Positions 11,564 to 22,560 are shown, numbered from the stretch's first letter. The stretch is 62,000 nt of DNA from Zygnema cylindricum (GCA_037447655.1 JBBHKE010003409.1:196567-258566); one strand, 5' to 3'. The notes: generated from the letters alone by a model not told the origin. A program made the numbers and translations.

Positions 11564-12087
11564 CTGTGAGTTTAAAATAGAGAAAAAAAATGAGATAGTA
11601 CAACCAGATGAGAGTAAACGTTAGATTTACAATGAAACTACAAAGGAGGTTCACGCAAACTCCCAAAGAGGCTAGAAATAAGCCGAAAAAACTATCGCTA
11701 AAATGATGACATTAGAAAATAGAGATCAACAAAATATTGTCCTTCACCAGAAAAACAAAAAAAAACCTTTAAAATGAATCAAAACCACTTCCACGAAAAA
11801 TAAAGCCATACAGGTCTTATATTCCGTTAGAAGCAAAAGTCATAATAGGAGTGAGGTAGCCGGAAGGGAGGGAGAGGGGGGGAAAGGGAGGGAAAGGGAG
11901 AGAGAGATGAGATAGAGGGAGAGGAAGAGAGAGAGAGACGGAGAGAGAGTGAATCATACCTGTCCCAATTGGCAATAGGCCATGAGGAAGCGGTGGGGCT
12001 GAGGCTCCCAAAGGAGGGACCCGAGAGAGGAGGAGGAGAGAGCTGAGTCTTCGTCATAGAGAAAATTTGTGTAGAAAGGACTATAGG
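11564..12087 (-). other. Probable upstream intron(s)/5' region of the fucosyltransferase
   Basis: On the minus strand an ATG at 12057 opens a frame rich in Ser/Pro with a plausible donor CAG/GTATGA near 11959. Its phase does not match the acceptor at 11564, so another small exon or a different first exon would be needed. A GA-rich tract spans about 11870-11955. Confidence 0.3.
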
Positions 12088-12400
12088 GAGAGAGAGAGGA
12101 GAGGGAGAGGAAGTGGGAGCGGGAGAGGGAGAGGAAGTGGGAGTGGGAGAGGGAGAGGACAGGGAGAGGGAGTGGGAGAGGGGAGAGGGAGAGGGAGAGG
12201 GAGAGGGAGATGGAGAGGGAGAGGGAGAGGGAGAGGGAGAGGGAGAGGGAGAGGGAGAGGGAGAGGGAGAGGGAGAGGGAGAGGGAGAGGGAGAGGGAGA
12301 GGGAGAGGGAGAGGGAGAGGGAGAGGGAGAGGGAGAGGGAGAGAAAGAGGGAGAGGGAGAGGGAGAGGGAGAGGGAGAGGGAGAGGGAGGAGAGGGAAAA
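12088..12400. repeat. (GGGAGA)n polypurine minisatellite
   Basis: Nearly perfect hexamer GGGAGA runs from about 12180 to 12390, with degenerate GGGAGAGGAAGT units before it. All three forward frames are open only because the repeat has no stops; the Arg/Gly and Glu/Gly proteins are artefacts. Confidence 0.95.
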
Positions 12401-12410
12401 GGAGAGAGGG

Positions 12411-13500
12411 GGGGGTTACATTATATTATATGTCACTTCCAAGTGCTCAAAAACAATTTATTATTGTTTATTATTTTTAATATTCATTTATCTCCTGAAT
12501 CCTAACTAACCATATTTATTTTGACTTATCAATTTCTTTTGAGCGTTTCACTTGAATCCTAGATAAGTAATAATTGCTTTGAAAATTTCTACGTTTTAGT
12601 TATGTGTTTTAAATTTGGTTCTTTTTTAGGGTTTTCAAAAATAATACTTTTTACCTTTACTCTACTTTTTTTGTCAGTACAAAACTCCACAGTTGACTTA
12701 ATCATTCCTATTTTTTTTTTTTTCAGAAACCATATTGCTTGCAAATCCATTACTTGACTTATTTTCCGTATAGGTTTCTCAGTTTTGGTTGGCTTCTAGT
12801 GTCTTCGTACTTCTGAAAAGAGTTTTTCTGAGGGTAGGGTTTATAGAGAATTTTAGGATTTTTAGAGATTTTTAGGGTTTTTGGAGGGCATTGTTCTCAT
12901 AACATACTTTGTCCACTTTTTTAAAGGAGGCAATTTCGGATGTTTCACCAGTTTTCTTTTGGTTTTTCGGTTTTTCTGCTTTAGGGTTCTGACAATGTCA
13001 CGTGTCACTCCGAGATTGGATTTCGATTCGGCGTCGAATCTTTCCAAAGCTGGCGACGTGGATCCGAGAGCCGAATCTCTCCGGATAAAAAGGCAATGAG
13101 ACAAAATGACAATAACGACAATAACGTAATTGGAGATCATTATGAAAAAATAGAAAGAAAAAAGGGAGAAGTGAAATTTCTATTTTTTTGTTTCTGAGTC
13201 CTTTCCTTTTCCTATTTTTAAGCATAGAAGGCAAAAGTGCGAAACCTGCGAAACCCTAAATCTGAGTGCCCATTGGTTACAGAGTTTACAGGACGTTCAA
13301 TCGCGATTTTTTGGCCGAAAATCATAAAATAGAATTAACAATACTGTTGAAGAGAATGTACCAGATTGAGCCACGTCAACATGTACGGAAAAAGGCATAC
13401 GAGACAAGTTTAAAAAATAGCGTACGCACGCTGTATCGCACTTTATTCAACCAATGATTTCGTACGACAGCAATTCCAACTTCAATATCTGTCCGTGAGC
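12411..13500. other. Intergenic DNA with telomere-like TTTAGGG scraps
   Basis: TTTTAGGATTTTTAGAG and TTTTTAGGGTTTTTGG occur near 12852-12882. No gene, RNA or complete repeat recognised. Confidence 0.5.
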
Positions 13501-13830
13501 CATAGTTCAAAAGTGGGCGTTTTTATGGTGGCGTTTTTATGGTAGCCCTTTGGTAGGCGCACAAAACTTGGTACAAAACTCGCGCAGAGTAGGCATACTG
13601 TATGTGTGTGCGTTTGTGCACACTCTTGTACAAACGTACAAATCTGACGTGTGATCATAGTACAGCGCACGCCGCCGGACGAATTTTTTCAGCGAACTGA
13701 CACGTGGGCTTTTCATGTGATCTACTTAGATTGAAACTTTGATCAGCGACCGTCCGATCGTCCGAATCTGACAGATAAAATAAAAAATACCTCAGAACTC
13801 ACAGAAAAAAAAAAATTGTCCGTGTTTTTC
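13501..13830 (+). mobile_element. Truncated copy of the 34019-34819 hAT-like element
   Basis: It begins CATAGTTCAAAAGTGGGCG and follows the reverse complement of 34019-34819: GCACAAAACTTGGTACAAA, the ATACTGTATGTGTGTGCG block, CACGCCGCCGGAC, then TTTTCATGTGATCTACTTAG and CTCAGAACTCACAG. It lacks the ~250-bp segment present in the other copy at about 34320-34568. No matching right terminus was found. Confidence 0.65.
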
Positions 13831-14204
13831 AAAATTTAGGGTGCGTCTCTGTGTGCTTAAAAAGGGTTTTTTTCTGTTGTTTTCCTGTAAAACTTGGAGC
13901 CGTACAACGTAAGTTTCAACCGTACGAAGGAATCGCAAATTTGTAGAGTACAATTTGTGTGCTCCTCATAGGATGTACGAAAATTTGTCATCTTGTGTTT
14001 TTCGACCCACTTCCACGACCAAAAACGTCATCTTCAACCTTAAGATTAAAACTAATGCGCGATGTGTTTTAAAACTAGGTATATTCGATAAACAAATAGG
14101 AACATAAATTTCCACGTGCCTTAATTTTCGATAATCTTCATACAATTTTCGAGGATAAAGAAAAGTAAAGAATTCACTATGTTTTGTCCGTTTGCGTTCT
14201 CATA
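13831..14204. other. Intergenic spacer
   Basis: No feature recognised apart from scattered GTAC-containing words. Confidence 0.5.
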
Positions 14205-14419
14205 TGTTGAAATTAATAGATTTCTAGAGTATTTTCTAGGTTTAAAATGTTAGTATAAAAGAAAAGGAAAATGACGGACAGCCTGCCTCCACCTCCTCTC
14301 TCTAGCCCCCATACTTGTTACTTGTTGTAGTCACTGAAGGATAGAGAGGGTGGTTGATCCATGGCTGCCTTAGTTCAACAGGCATTTATTTTTAGTAGGT
14401 TACTAAAAATATACCTAAC

Positions 14420-14500
14420 AGACCCGGGATTTGATCCCAGTACCTGCGGTTCGTCAAGTTGGCCGATAGCGGTTAGCTTTATCCTATTAGACTAGGACCA
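14420..14500 (-). other. tRNA-like box A/box B module, antisense in B 5' LTR
   Basis: On the minus strand, TAGTCTAATAGG (14494-14483) resembles Pol III box A and TGGGATCAAATCCC (14439-14426) resembles a T-arm/box B, with starts about 56 nt apart. The acceptor halves do not pair, so it is not a functional tRNA gene. Confidence 0.5.
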
Positions 14501-14784
14501 ATGCTAAATGTTATAGTATGTGATAGATATACATATATTTAGGGAGGAACAAATCCATTTAACTAAAACAGTATACGGCGTGCATAGATACAGTTTTATG
14601 AAAGTACGAAGTACCACACTATTTCAAAACGAATACCACACATTTTGTTTCGACAACGAAAAAAATGTCGCGTAAATATTTATAACGGCTAAGATTGCGT
14701 CTCGCTGCAAATCCAACGGCGCACATCATCGCCGAAATCCCGGAGTGGTCACTTTGGCGTTTTGTGACGTGGCATGACTTGGAG

Positions 14785-15033
14785 CCACGTGGAGAGATGA
14801 CATTTGGTCATGGGAATTCCGAGGAATGTACGGACGAGTGAAAAGCGGACACGCGTCCGCTTAATAGCCTTGTCGTATTTAGGCCGTACAAAAGGTACAC
14901 CGGCAGTAGTACTTTTTAGTACGGTACGGTAATCTGATTGGTCCGTATTTCAGTAGATAGAAGTTATTAGAGGGAATCATGACTTAGAAACTATTGGTGG
15001 GTAGTCACCTCTCCCTTTGAGAGTTTGTACAAA
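14785..15033 (+). promoter_or_regulatory. U3 promoter cassette of B 5' LTR
   Basis: In order: G-box CCACGTGG (14785), palindrome with arms CCGTACAAAAGGTAC and GTACTTTTTAGTACGG around loop ACCGGCAGTA (14884-14924), ATTGG (14937) and a degenerate TATA-like TTGTACAAA (about 15025). The same order recurs in other copia LTRs here. Confidence 0.6.
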
Positions 15034-15248
15034 TTGGCATTTTTACTGCCTCATAACTTATCGGCTGGTTGGCGGTTTTCAGTGATTCTTTTTGCTACAC
15101 ACTCAGGGGAGTCTAAGCTGCATAGGAGTGCAATCAAACTGTCATTTTGCCTTCCTGGACAGCAATGGTTGTGGCTTGAAGTGGGTTATTTAAATACTAT
15201 CTAGAGGCTTCCTGTATTCTGTGGTTTAATGGAGGACACAAAATTGCA

Positions 15249-15263
15249 AGTTATGGGCCCACC
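15249..15263 (+). promoter_or_regulatory. Primer-binding site of B (half-tRNA iMet type)
   Basis: AGTTATGGGCCCACC abuts the LTR and matches 14 of 15 bases of the complement of the initiator tRNA-Met anticodon-arm region. The embedded ATG (15253-15255) is in frame with Gag. Confidence 0.75.
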
Positions 15264-15997
15264 CTCCAGGGTGCCCACCTTCAATGGATCTGGGTTCATC
15301 TATTAGGAAGCCATGATGATGGGAGCTTTGTGCGAAAAACGATACTAGGGTATCGTAAGTCGATAAGTGAAACGTCCACCTTCGGGAACTCCACCAGGAT
15401 ATAGAGGAGTAAAGTTTCCTGCAGCAACGGCTGCCTCAGCGGAGGAGGCAGATGATGGTGACAGAAGTGTGTTTGAAAAGGGGAAAGGGAAGAAGACACC
15501 CCTCACTCCTATTGCCAGAGTCCCAGGATCGGCGACCGTGAAGACCGCGGAGAACGATACTCAAATGTGGGAGGATGTAAACATGGCTGCCAAGAACTTC
15601 ATTCTGAGGCACCTCACTCAAGCTTTGGCCACTCCTCATCTTCAGATTTACAAGGCCGAGGAGTTGTGGATGAGTTTGGTGGAGATTTATAGAGCTGGAA
15701 CTATTCAAGAGCTCCAATTGGCTGAGCAAAAGCTAGTGAGTTACACTTACAAAGGAGGAAAGATGATAGATTACTGTAATGATCTTTCTTGTTTGTATAG
15801 GGAGATGGAAAGTGCTAGATGGACAGGTACAATGATAATGAAAGTTAACACCCTTATCATGAAACTACCAGATGAATACGAGAACATGGTGTACCGAGTA
15901 CATGAAATGGCTGATAGTTCATGAAAATGAAACACTGTGGTCAAGATGATACTTGTGCAGGAAAACACAATAGAGATTAGGAGAGGAGGAAAGAGCA
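15253..15997 (+). pseudogene. Copia B gag, first part
   Basis: From the primer-site ATG the frame reads MGPPSRVPTFNGSGFIY, hits TAG (Trp in the sisters), and continues with the UBN2-like Gag body: NFILRHLTQALATPHLQIYK, WMSLVEIYRAGTIQELQLAE, KVNTLIMKLPDEYENMVYRV. Further stops occur near 15343 and 15922. The coding region is cut after the RRGGKS motif by insertion of C. Confidence 0.85.
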
Positions 15998-16994
15998 TGC
16001 AATTCTGTGTCCCCCATTTGAACCAAAATTGAGGAAGCCTCTAGGTAATTTTCAACCAACCCACTTTCAACTAGAGTAACTGCCACCTAAGCAGGCAAAT
16101 AGATAATGTGAATGCACCCCTTTTCAATTTGGACTCCCCTAAGTCCACAGCAAGAAGAATCACTAAAAACGCCCAACTAGGCGATTAGTTATGGAGTCGC
16201 CAAGATGCCAATATTTATACAAGCTTATTGGGAGAGAGGCGGCTACCTCCTCAATCCACTAAGTCCTAAACCCTCTCACAAATCCTATCTACTGAGCTAC
16301 GAAACCAATCAGAAGACTGTACAGTACAGAAAGGTACAACGGCCGATGTACTTTCTGTACGGCTTGTGTACGACAAGGCCATGGAGTGGACGCATGTCTC
16401 ATTCAGACTTGTCCTCATGCTCTCCGGGATTTCCTCTTCTCAATTACATCGTGCACGTGTCGCCAGGTCATGTCACGACCAATAACCGCCAAGGCGGTCA
16501 TTCCGAAATCTCGGCGATGGTGCGGGCCGTCGGATAAAAACCGGCTTTAAACGACAGCCGTTCAAAAACAAATGTCCAGTACATTTGTTTCGTGCGAACT
16601 AAAACTCCAACTAGTTTCTATGTATTCTATTTGTATTTCCGTTAATCGGATTAGTCGACTATCTATTGTTTAAATAGCTATCAAACCCCATGTATCCTAA
16701 CGGATTACTACGACAGACTGGTAAGGGTTGACGGCTACGCCTCGCCCTACCGGTCGGAGGTTCGAGTCTTGCCGGATTCAACCTTTTTTGGTTGAGAGTG
16801 ACTTAGGTCACTCTTAAGCCCTACCTATGGAGCTAAGGCAGCAATGGCTCCACCGCCCTCTCTCTCCTTCAGTGACTACAACAAGTATGGGGGCTTGTGA
16901 GAGAAGGTGGAGGCAGGCTGCCAATGCTTTCTTTTTCTTTTTAATTTTAATAAAGAGCTAGAAAATACCTCCCATAAATCTAGTGATTTCCACA
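15998..16994 (-). repeat. 3' LTR of copia C (997 bp)
   Basis: In element sense it starts TGTGGAAATCACTAG and ends CAGAATTGCA. It keeps a good TATA box (TTGTATAAATATTGG in sense, about 16209-16222), CCAAT (16305-16309 on the plus strand), a GTAC palindrome (16324-16360) and CACGTG (16454-16459). Confidence 0.93.
16690..16790 (+). other. tRNA-like module, antisense in C 3' LTR
   Basis: On the strand opposite to C, GGAGGTTCGAGTCTTGC (16756-16772) is a near-canonical box B/T-arm, preceded by TCCTAACGGAT and followed by T6 (16784-16789), a possible Pol III terminator. Confidence 0.5.
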
Positions 16995-17007
16995 CTCCCA
17001 TTATTTT

Positions 17008-17883
17008 CTAGTCTAATTTTAGTTTCTCTTTTAATCCACACTTTTCTCTACAGTACTTTAGGTTAAGAGATGGCACAGGCTTTGTCATCATATCAGCAAC
17101 CATTTCCCTATCACTCCGATACACCAAATTCACAATTTTATTTTCTACCTTTTCCCTCACAAAACTCAATCTTATGTCCATATGCTTCGCTTTGAAATGA
17201 TGTTTTGGATTGGCTGCAATTGCAATTGCAGGTTGATTATCACAAACCACTTGATGCACTCCCTTCTTCATTTACCTCAATTCTTGTAACAAAGACTTCA
17301 CCCACATCAGCTCTTTCACAGCAGAACAAGAGGCCATGTACGCAGCTTCCATAGTGGATTGGGCAACAACCTTTTGTTGTTTGCTGCTCCAACATCAAGC
17401 ACACTATCCCACATACAATACATACCCAGAAGTGCATCTTCTCATAGGTGCATCCCCATAACTGGCATCACTCTAAGTAGTGATGTCAGTGTGCTCCCCT
17501 CCCAAATGCAACCACAGGTTCGTAGTTCCTACCAAGTATCTCATTACTCTCTTGGCTGACTCGCAGTCTCTCTTTCTGGGATCATTAAGACTCCTACTGA
17601 GGACTCCAACAGCTGCAGCTATGTCAGGTCTGGTACAATTCATAAAGTAAATCAAACTTCCTACAACTTGTTTGTTAGGAATAGACTTTATAAACTGCCT
17701 CTCTTCTGGACTCATCTGATCCTCTAGCATTATCACTCCTTTGACACTCCCATCACTTACTTTCTTCAAGTCCATGGGAGTGGTACAACTGTTAGCATTC
17801 TCCATATGGAATTTCTCTAGCATATTACCTAAAGCCTCTTTCTGAGTAAGTCTGATTATCCTCTTCCCCCTATCCCTTTCCAT
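17008..17883 (-). pseudogene. Copia C RNase H / RT thumb remnant
   Basis: CDNQAAIAIAANPKHHFKAK and MVADMMTKP mark the RNase H end. IIRLTQKEALGNMLEKFHME and LIYFMNCTRPDIAAAVGVLS are the RT-RNase H connection. A stop/frameshift zone between about 17250 and 17475 disrupts the WSDASYGD and CCWSSKQQKVVAQS region. Confidence 0.88.
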
Positions 17884-18575
17884 TTGAATTCCTTGAATAT
17901 ATATTTAGCCTCCCCTAAATCCTTCATGTCAAATCTACTTCTAAGATCTTTCTTTAGTCTATTTATCTTTTCCATAGACTTACTCAATACCAGCAAGTCA
18001 TCCACATAGATTGCATTAAAAATCACACCATTCTCATCCTCAACCATATAAATAGAATGGTCAGAACTGATCCGAATATACCCCAGACTGGTAAGAAACT
18101 CATCTAGTTTCTTATTCGATTGTCTTGGGGCATGCTTCAGTCCATATAAGGACTTTATGAGCCTGCAGACTTTGCTTTCCTCTCCTTCCTCTACAAAACC
18201 TTTTGGTTGCCGCATGAAGATTTCCTCCTCCAATTCACCGTTGAGGAAGGCAGTCTTAATATCCATCTGATGTATTTCCATGTCTTCCGTTGCTGCTAAA
18301 CTAAGGAGAATCCTTACAGATGGGAATCGAACTACTGGAGCAAAGGTCTCCTCATAATCTATTCCCTCTTTTTGGGTGAACCCCTTTGCCACCAACCGAG
18401 CCTTATATCTCTCAATAGTATTATCTAGATTCAGTTTCAGTTTAAATACCCATTTACAGCAAATAGGTTTTCTATCTGGTGGACAGTCCACCAGCTCCCT
18501 AGTATTTGCCTCCATGATTGAGGCCATCTCATCATTTATGGCTCTAACCCATCTATCTTTCTCCGAACTGTCCAT
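17856..18575 (-). pseudogene. Copia C reverse transcriptase, 239-codon frame
   Basis: One long frame covers most of [72 protein letters not shown] and the catalytic YVDDLLVLSK. Upstream and downstream frames are broken. Confidence 0.88.
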
Positions 18576-20342
18576 TGCCTCCGAGTATGAGTGAGGCTCA
18601 TCTAAGTGAAAAAGCTTTGTTACCTTGTGAGCAGCCTGTTTTTCTTGAAGCCTTTTGCTGCTCCTCCGTCCTCCCTCAAAGTCCGAAGCTGAAATAGAGG
18701 GAAGTCTTGTATTCCTCTACACTGTCTCATCAGCTCCCCTATCCACGGAAACCGGTTTTGACTCCTCTTCCTCTCTCTCCTCAAAGTGTGTAGAAATATG
18801 AGGGGATTCCAGTGTATCTCCCCCATCTTTTATCTCCCCTGGAATCTGCAATCATGTTTTCACTAGTGACCCTTCTGGGAAGATCTAATTCCTCCTCACT
18901 CTCGGACTCTGGTTTTCTTAGTGTATTTGAAGGGATCAAAAGACTTCCCTTCATTCATGACAACTAGATGTTTTACCAGAATGATATCTTGTTTAGCTAA
19001 GTCATAGACTCTATATCCCTTGACATCCTCGTCATATCCCACAAAATATCTCGGTTTCCATTTAGCATCTAGTTTCCAGTTTTTCTTATCTGTGTCAAGA
19101 CTGTAAACTTGACTATCGAATACTTTCAAGTGAGAGATATTCTATTTCCTTCCAACCCATCTCTCATAAAGGGTCGTCCCTTTAATAGCTGTAGTGAGGA
19201 CTCTATTCTTAATATAGTTAGCACTGTTCATGGCTTTTGCCCAAAATCTTCTTATTATTTTCTTATATGCCAACATATTGCATACACTATCTCCTAAAGT
19301 CCGGTTTAACCTCTCAGCTACCACATTCTGTTTTGGATTATTTGGTATTGTTTTCTGATGCTCAACTCCCTCATCTCTCAAATTATCCTCAAACTAGTTA
19401 GAGGTGTACTCTCCCCCATTATCACTCCTTATTCTCTTAATGGGGGTTCCGTGCAACTTCTCACTCCAAGCTTTGTATTCTTAAAAGTATTTTGGTGTTT
19501 CAGACTTTGTTTTTAAGAAGTAGACTCTAGAATATCTGGACTAATCATCAGTAATTGTCAGCATATACCTCTTCCCCCCAACCGAAGGTACTCTTTCTGG
19601 TCCCCAGATATATGTGTGGACTAGATCTAGTACTTTCTCACCTCTATATGTGGCAGTTTTGGGAAAGGGAAGTTTGTGAGCCTTACCATGGGCACAGCCA
19701 CTACAATCATCCATCATTTCATTATCCCCAAACTGAATGCCTTCTACTACACCCATCTTCTTCATTTCCCTCAGTCTATCAAAATGCACATGTCCCAAAC
19801 TTTTATGCCAAATCATCAAGCTCGGGACACCACCATAGTAAGCACTTTTCTTTTCATTACTCAGGTTAAGCCTAAACATTCCTTGGCTTCCCTTATCTGC
19901 TGTGAAGTAGACTTCATCTCCATACTTAGCTGTAAAGACTCTCTTTCTAGTGAAGGTATCAAAATCCTTGTCATCTAATACAGAAGCGGACACAAGATTC
20001 TAACTCAGCTGAGGAATGTAGAGCACATCTGAAAAGGTGAGAATAAAAGTCTTACCCTCTACTAAGACTTTCACATACCGAGCCCACTAGATTTGTGGTA
20101 ACTACTCTCCCATCCCCATACTCTATTTCCACAGTAGGGATCTTTCTTAGCTTAGTGAAGAGGTGCCTGTCATGACACATATGCATGGATGCACCTGAGT
20201 CGATGATCCATCCCTCCTTTGGAGCTTCCCGAATGGCTCCAAGGGCACACTTCTATTTTTGAGGGATCTCCTTCTCCTCTAGATTCTCGTCAAGAAGAAG
20301 CTCCCCCTCTTCCTCCTCGAAAGATTCGTCCTCCTCGGTCTC
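18576..20342 (-). pseudogene. Copia C protease-integrase remnant
   Basis: Near 20200 the antisense codes for the protease region (WIIDSGASMHMC). Then WHKSLGHVHFDRL with CSGCAHGKAHKLPF (pre-integrase zinc finger, 19541-19993), the integrase core (NPKQNVVAERLNRTLGDS near 19310, with NG changed to NV) and the linker before RT. Several stops separate the pieces. Confidence 0.85.
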
Positions 20343-21324
20343 TCATTTCACTCGTGTGACCAAAAGTGATTTCTTCTTCCCTCCTTGAGGACCCCCTCCA
20401 CGATTTTCTTGAAGCCTCAGGTCTGATAGCTTGATGACATCAGCTATCAAGTGCCCCGGCTTTTTGCAGAAATGGCAAAGGCCCTTTGGAGTCCTCGGTT
20501 CTTCAGATTGGTTCTTTTCCCCTTTGAAGTTGTTGTACGGCTTCTTCGGATCCTTCCTCCACCGGTCCGTTCCCGCAGCAAGAGCTTGAACGCTCTTTCC
20601 TCCTCTTCGGATCTCAATGGTGTTCTCCTCCACAAGTATCATTCGGACCTCGGTGTCCCACTTCCAAGCACTATCATCCATTTCTTGCACTCGGTACAAT
20701 ATATTTTCATACTCCTCCGGCAACTTGATGATAAGAGTGTTAACTTTCATCTTCATAGTGCCTTTCCATCCGGCACGTTCCATATCTATGAACAGACAAG
20801 AGAGATCGCTGCAATAGTCCAACATCTTTTCTCCTTTGAAAGTGTAACTCGTCAACCTTTGCTCAACCAGCTGGAGCTTCTGAATGGTGTCAGCTCTTTA
20901 GATCTCCACTAAGGTAATCCACAACTCCTCGACCTTGAAGATGTGAAGGTTAGAGGTCGCCAAAGCTCCAGCGAGGTGCCTCAGAATGAAGTGCCTGTCA
21001 TTCATGTTGGTGTACTCCCACATCTGAATGTCATTTTCCTTGGTCTTCACGGCCATCGCTCCGGGTGCCGTGGTAATAGGAGTGAGAGGTGTCTCCTTTC
21101 CTTTCCCCTTTTGGGACACACTGTTGTCCCCATCACCTGTCTCCTCCGTTGGAGCAGATCGTGCTGCAGAAAACCTCACTCCTCCAAACCTTGGTGGAGT
21201 TCCTTGAGATAGACGTTACACTTGTCCACTAACAATACCCCCACATTGTTTCTCACACAATGCCCTTGTCATCTTAGCTTCCCAGTAAATGAACCCAGAT
21301 TTGTTGAATATGGGCACCCTAGAG
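20343..21324 (-). pseudogene. Copia C gag remnant
   Basis: It reads GPPSRVPIFN directly after the primer site, then HFILRHLAGALATSNLHIFK, KVNTLIIKLPEEYENILYRV and the zinc knuckle CHFCKKPGHLIADV, where the last Cys is lost. The start ATG in the primer site has become AGG. Confidence 0.85.
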
Positions 21325-21339
21325 GGTGGGCCCCTAACC
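21325..21339 (-). promoter_or_regulatory. Primer-binding site of C
   Basis: In sense GGTTAGGGGCCCACC abuts the LTR, with one change (T to G) from the H version, which removes the Gag ATG. Confidence 0.7.
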
Positions 21340-22336
21340 TACAATTCTGTGTCCCCCATTTGGACCAAAATTGAGGAAGGCTCTAGGTAGTTTTCAACTA
21401 ACCCACTTTCAACTAGAGCAACTGCCACCCAAGCAGGCAAATAGATAATCTGACTACACCCTTGTTGAATTTGGACTCCCTTGAGTCCACAGCAAGAAGA
21501 ATCACTGAAAACGCCCAGCCAGGCGATTAGTTATGGAGTTGCCAAGATGCCAATATTTATCCAATCTTATTAGGAGAGAGGTGGCTACCTCCTCAATCCA
21601 CTAAGTCCTAAACCCTCTCACAACTCCTATCTACTGAGGTACGGCACCAATCAGAAGATTGTAAAGTACAGAAAGGTACTACGGCAGATGTACTTTGTGT
21701 ACGGCCTGTGTACGACAAGGCCATGGAGTGGACGCCTATCTCTTTTGGACTTGTCCTCATGCTCTCCGGGATTTCCTCTTCTCAATGACATTGTACCACG
21801 TGTCGCCATATTATGTCACGACTGAAAACCGCCAAGGCGGCCATTCCGGGATCTCAGCGATAGTGCGGGCTGTTGGATCAAAACCGGCTATAAACGACAG
21901 CCGTTCAAAAACAAATGTCCGGTACATTTGTTCCGAGCGAACTAAAACTCCAACTAGTTTCTATGTATTGTATTTGAAATTCCGTTAATCAGATTAGTCG
22001 ACTATCTATTGTTTAAATAGCTATCAAACCCCATGTATCCTAACGGATTACTACGACAGACTGGTAAGGGTTGACGGCTACGCCTCCCCCTAGCGGTCGG
22101 AGTTTCGAGTCCTGCCGCACTCAACCTAATTTGGTTGAGAGTAACTTAGGTCACTCTTAAGCCCTGCCTATGGAGCTAAGGCAGCAATGGCTCCACCGCC
22201 CTCCCTCTCCTTCAGTGAATAGAACAAGTATAAACCTAGTTAGAGAAGGTGGAGGCAGGCTGCTTGTGCTTTATTTTTCCTTATTATTTTAATTAAGACC
22301 TAGAAAATACCTCCCCTAAATCTAGTGATTTCAACA
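21340..22336 (-). repeat. 5' LTR of copia C (997 bp)
   Basis: In sense it starts TGTTGAAATCACTAG. It has the same length and layout as the 3' LTR: GTAC palindrome 21666-21702, CCAAT 21647-21651 and CCACGTG near 21797 (plus-strand readings). The TATA box is mutated (TTGGATAAATATTGG). The antisense tRNA-like module is about 22030-22130, with box B TTTCGAGTCCTGCC. Confidence 0.93.
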
Positions 22337-22560
22337 GAGCATTGAAGCTCTAGCTGCAAGAGGGGACCGATGGGGGAAGGACCTGAAGAAACCGTACAAA
22401 GGGGAAAGAAATCCTTCTGGAGGACCGAGGCCCCCAAAGGGTCTTTGTCATTTTTACAAAAAGCCGGGACACTTTATCGCAGACTATGTGAAGCTGTCGG
22501 AGTTGAGGCTCCAAGGGAATCGTGGAGGGGGTTCTTCCGGAGGGAAGAAAAAGGCACTTG
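22337..22560 (+). pseudogene. Copia B gag, second part with damaged zinc knuckle
   Basis: Gag resumes after C with the linker and then CHFYKKPGHFIADY, in which the second and fourth metal ligands of the CCHC knuckle are Tyr. Confidence 0.85.

Larger units (their letters stand above)
14205..15248 (+). repeat. 5' LTR of copia B (1044 bp)
   Basis: It starts TGTTGAAATTAATAG and ends ACAAAATTGCA, directly before the primer site. It is highly similar to 25910-26961 and to the split LTR of E. Conserved parts in order: CTTGTTGTAGTCACT, CCATGGCTGCCTTAG, antisense tRNA-like module (14420-14500), CCACGTGG (14785-14792), GTAC palindrome (14884-14924), ATTGG (14937). Confidence 0.92.
15998..22336 (-). 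mobile_element. Ty1/copia retrotransposon C, complete, nested in B gag
   Basis: This 6339-bp element is flanked by a perfect 5-bp target duplication GAGCA (15993-15997 and 22337-22341). It has two 997-bp LTRs, a primer site next to the 5' LTR, gag-pol remnants and a purine tract before the 3' LTR. Equal LTR lengths and a clean duplication indicate an intact insertion that has since decayed. It belongs to the same LTR family as D. Confidence 0.95.

Noticed and set aside
11958-12057. Possible first exon of the fucosyltransferase (ATG at 12057, donor CAG/GTATGA)
   Set aside because: Its splice phase does not fit the acceptor at 11564 and it shows no signal peptide or anchor; left unassigned.
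12067-12509. Long open frames in all three forward frames (Arg-Gly, Glu-Gly and Arg-Glu repeats)
   Set aside because: Pure product of the stop-free GGGAGA repeat; no non-repetitive domain attached.
14200-14204. Target-site duplication of copia B (TCATA)
   Set aside because: The right flank after 26961 is GGTAC, so no duplication can be shown; the right LTR edge may have been altered.
16690-16790. Functional tRNA gene
   Set aside because: Box B is good, but acceptor and anticodon stems do not form; it lies inside an LTR and recurs in each LTR copy.
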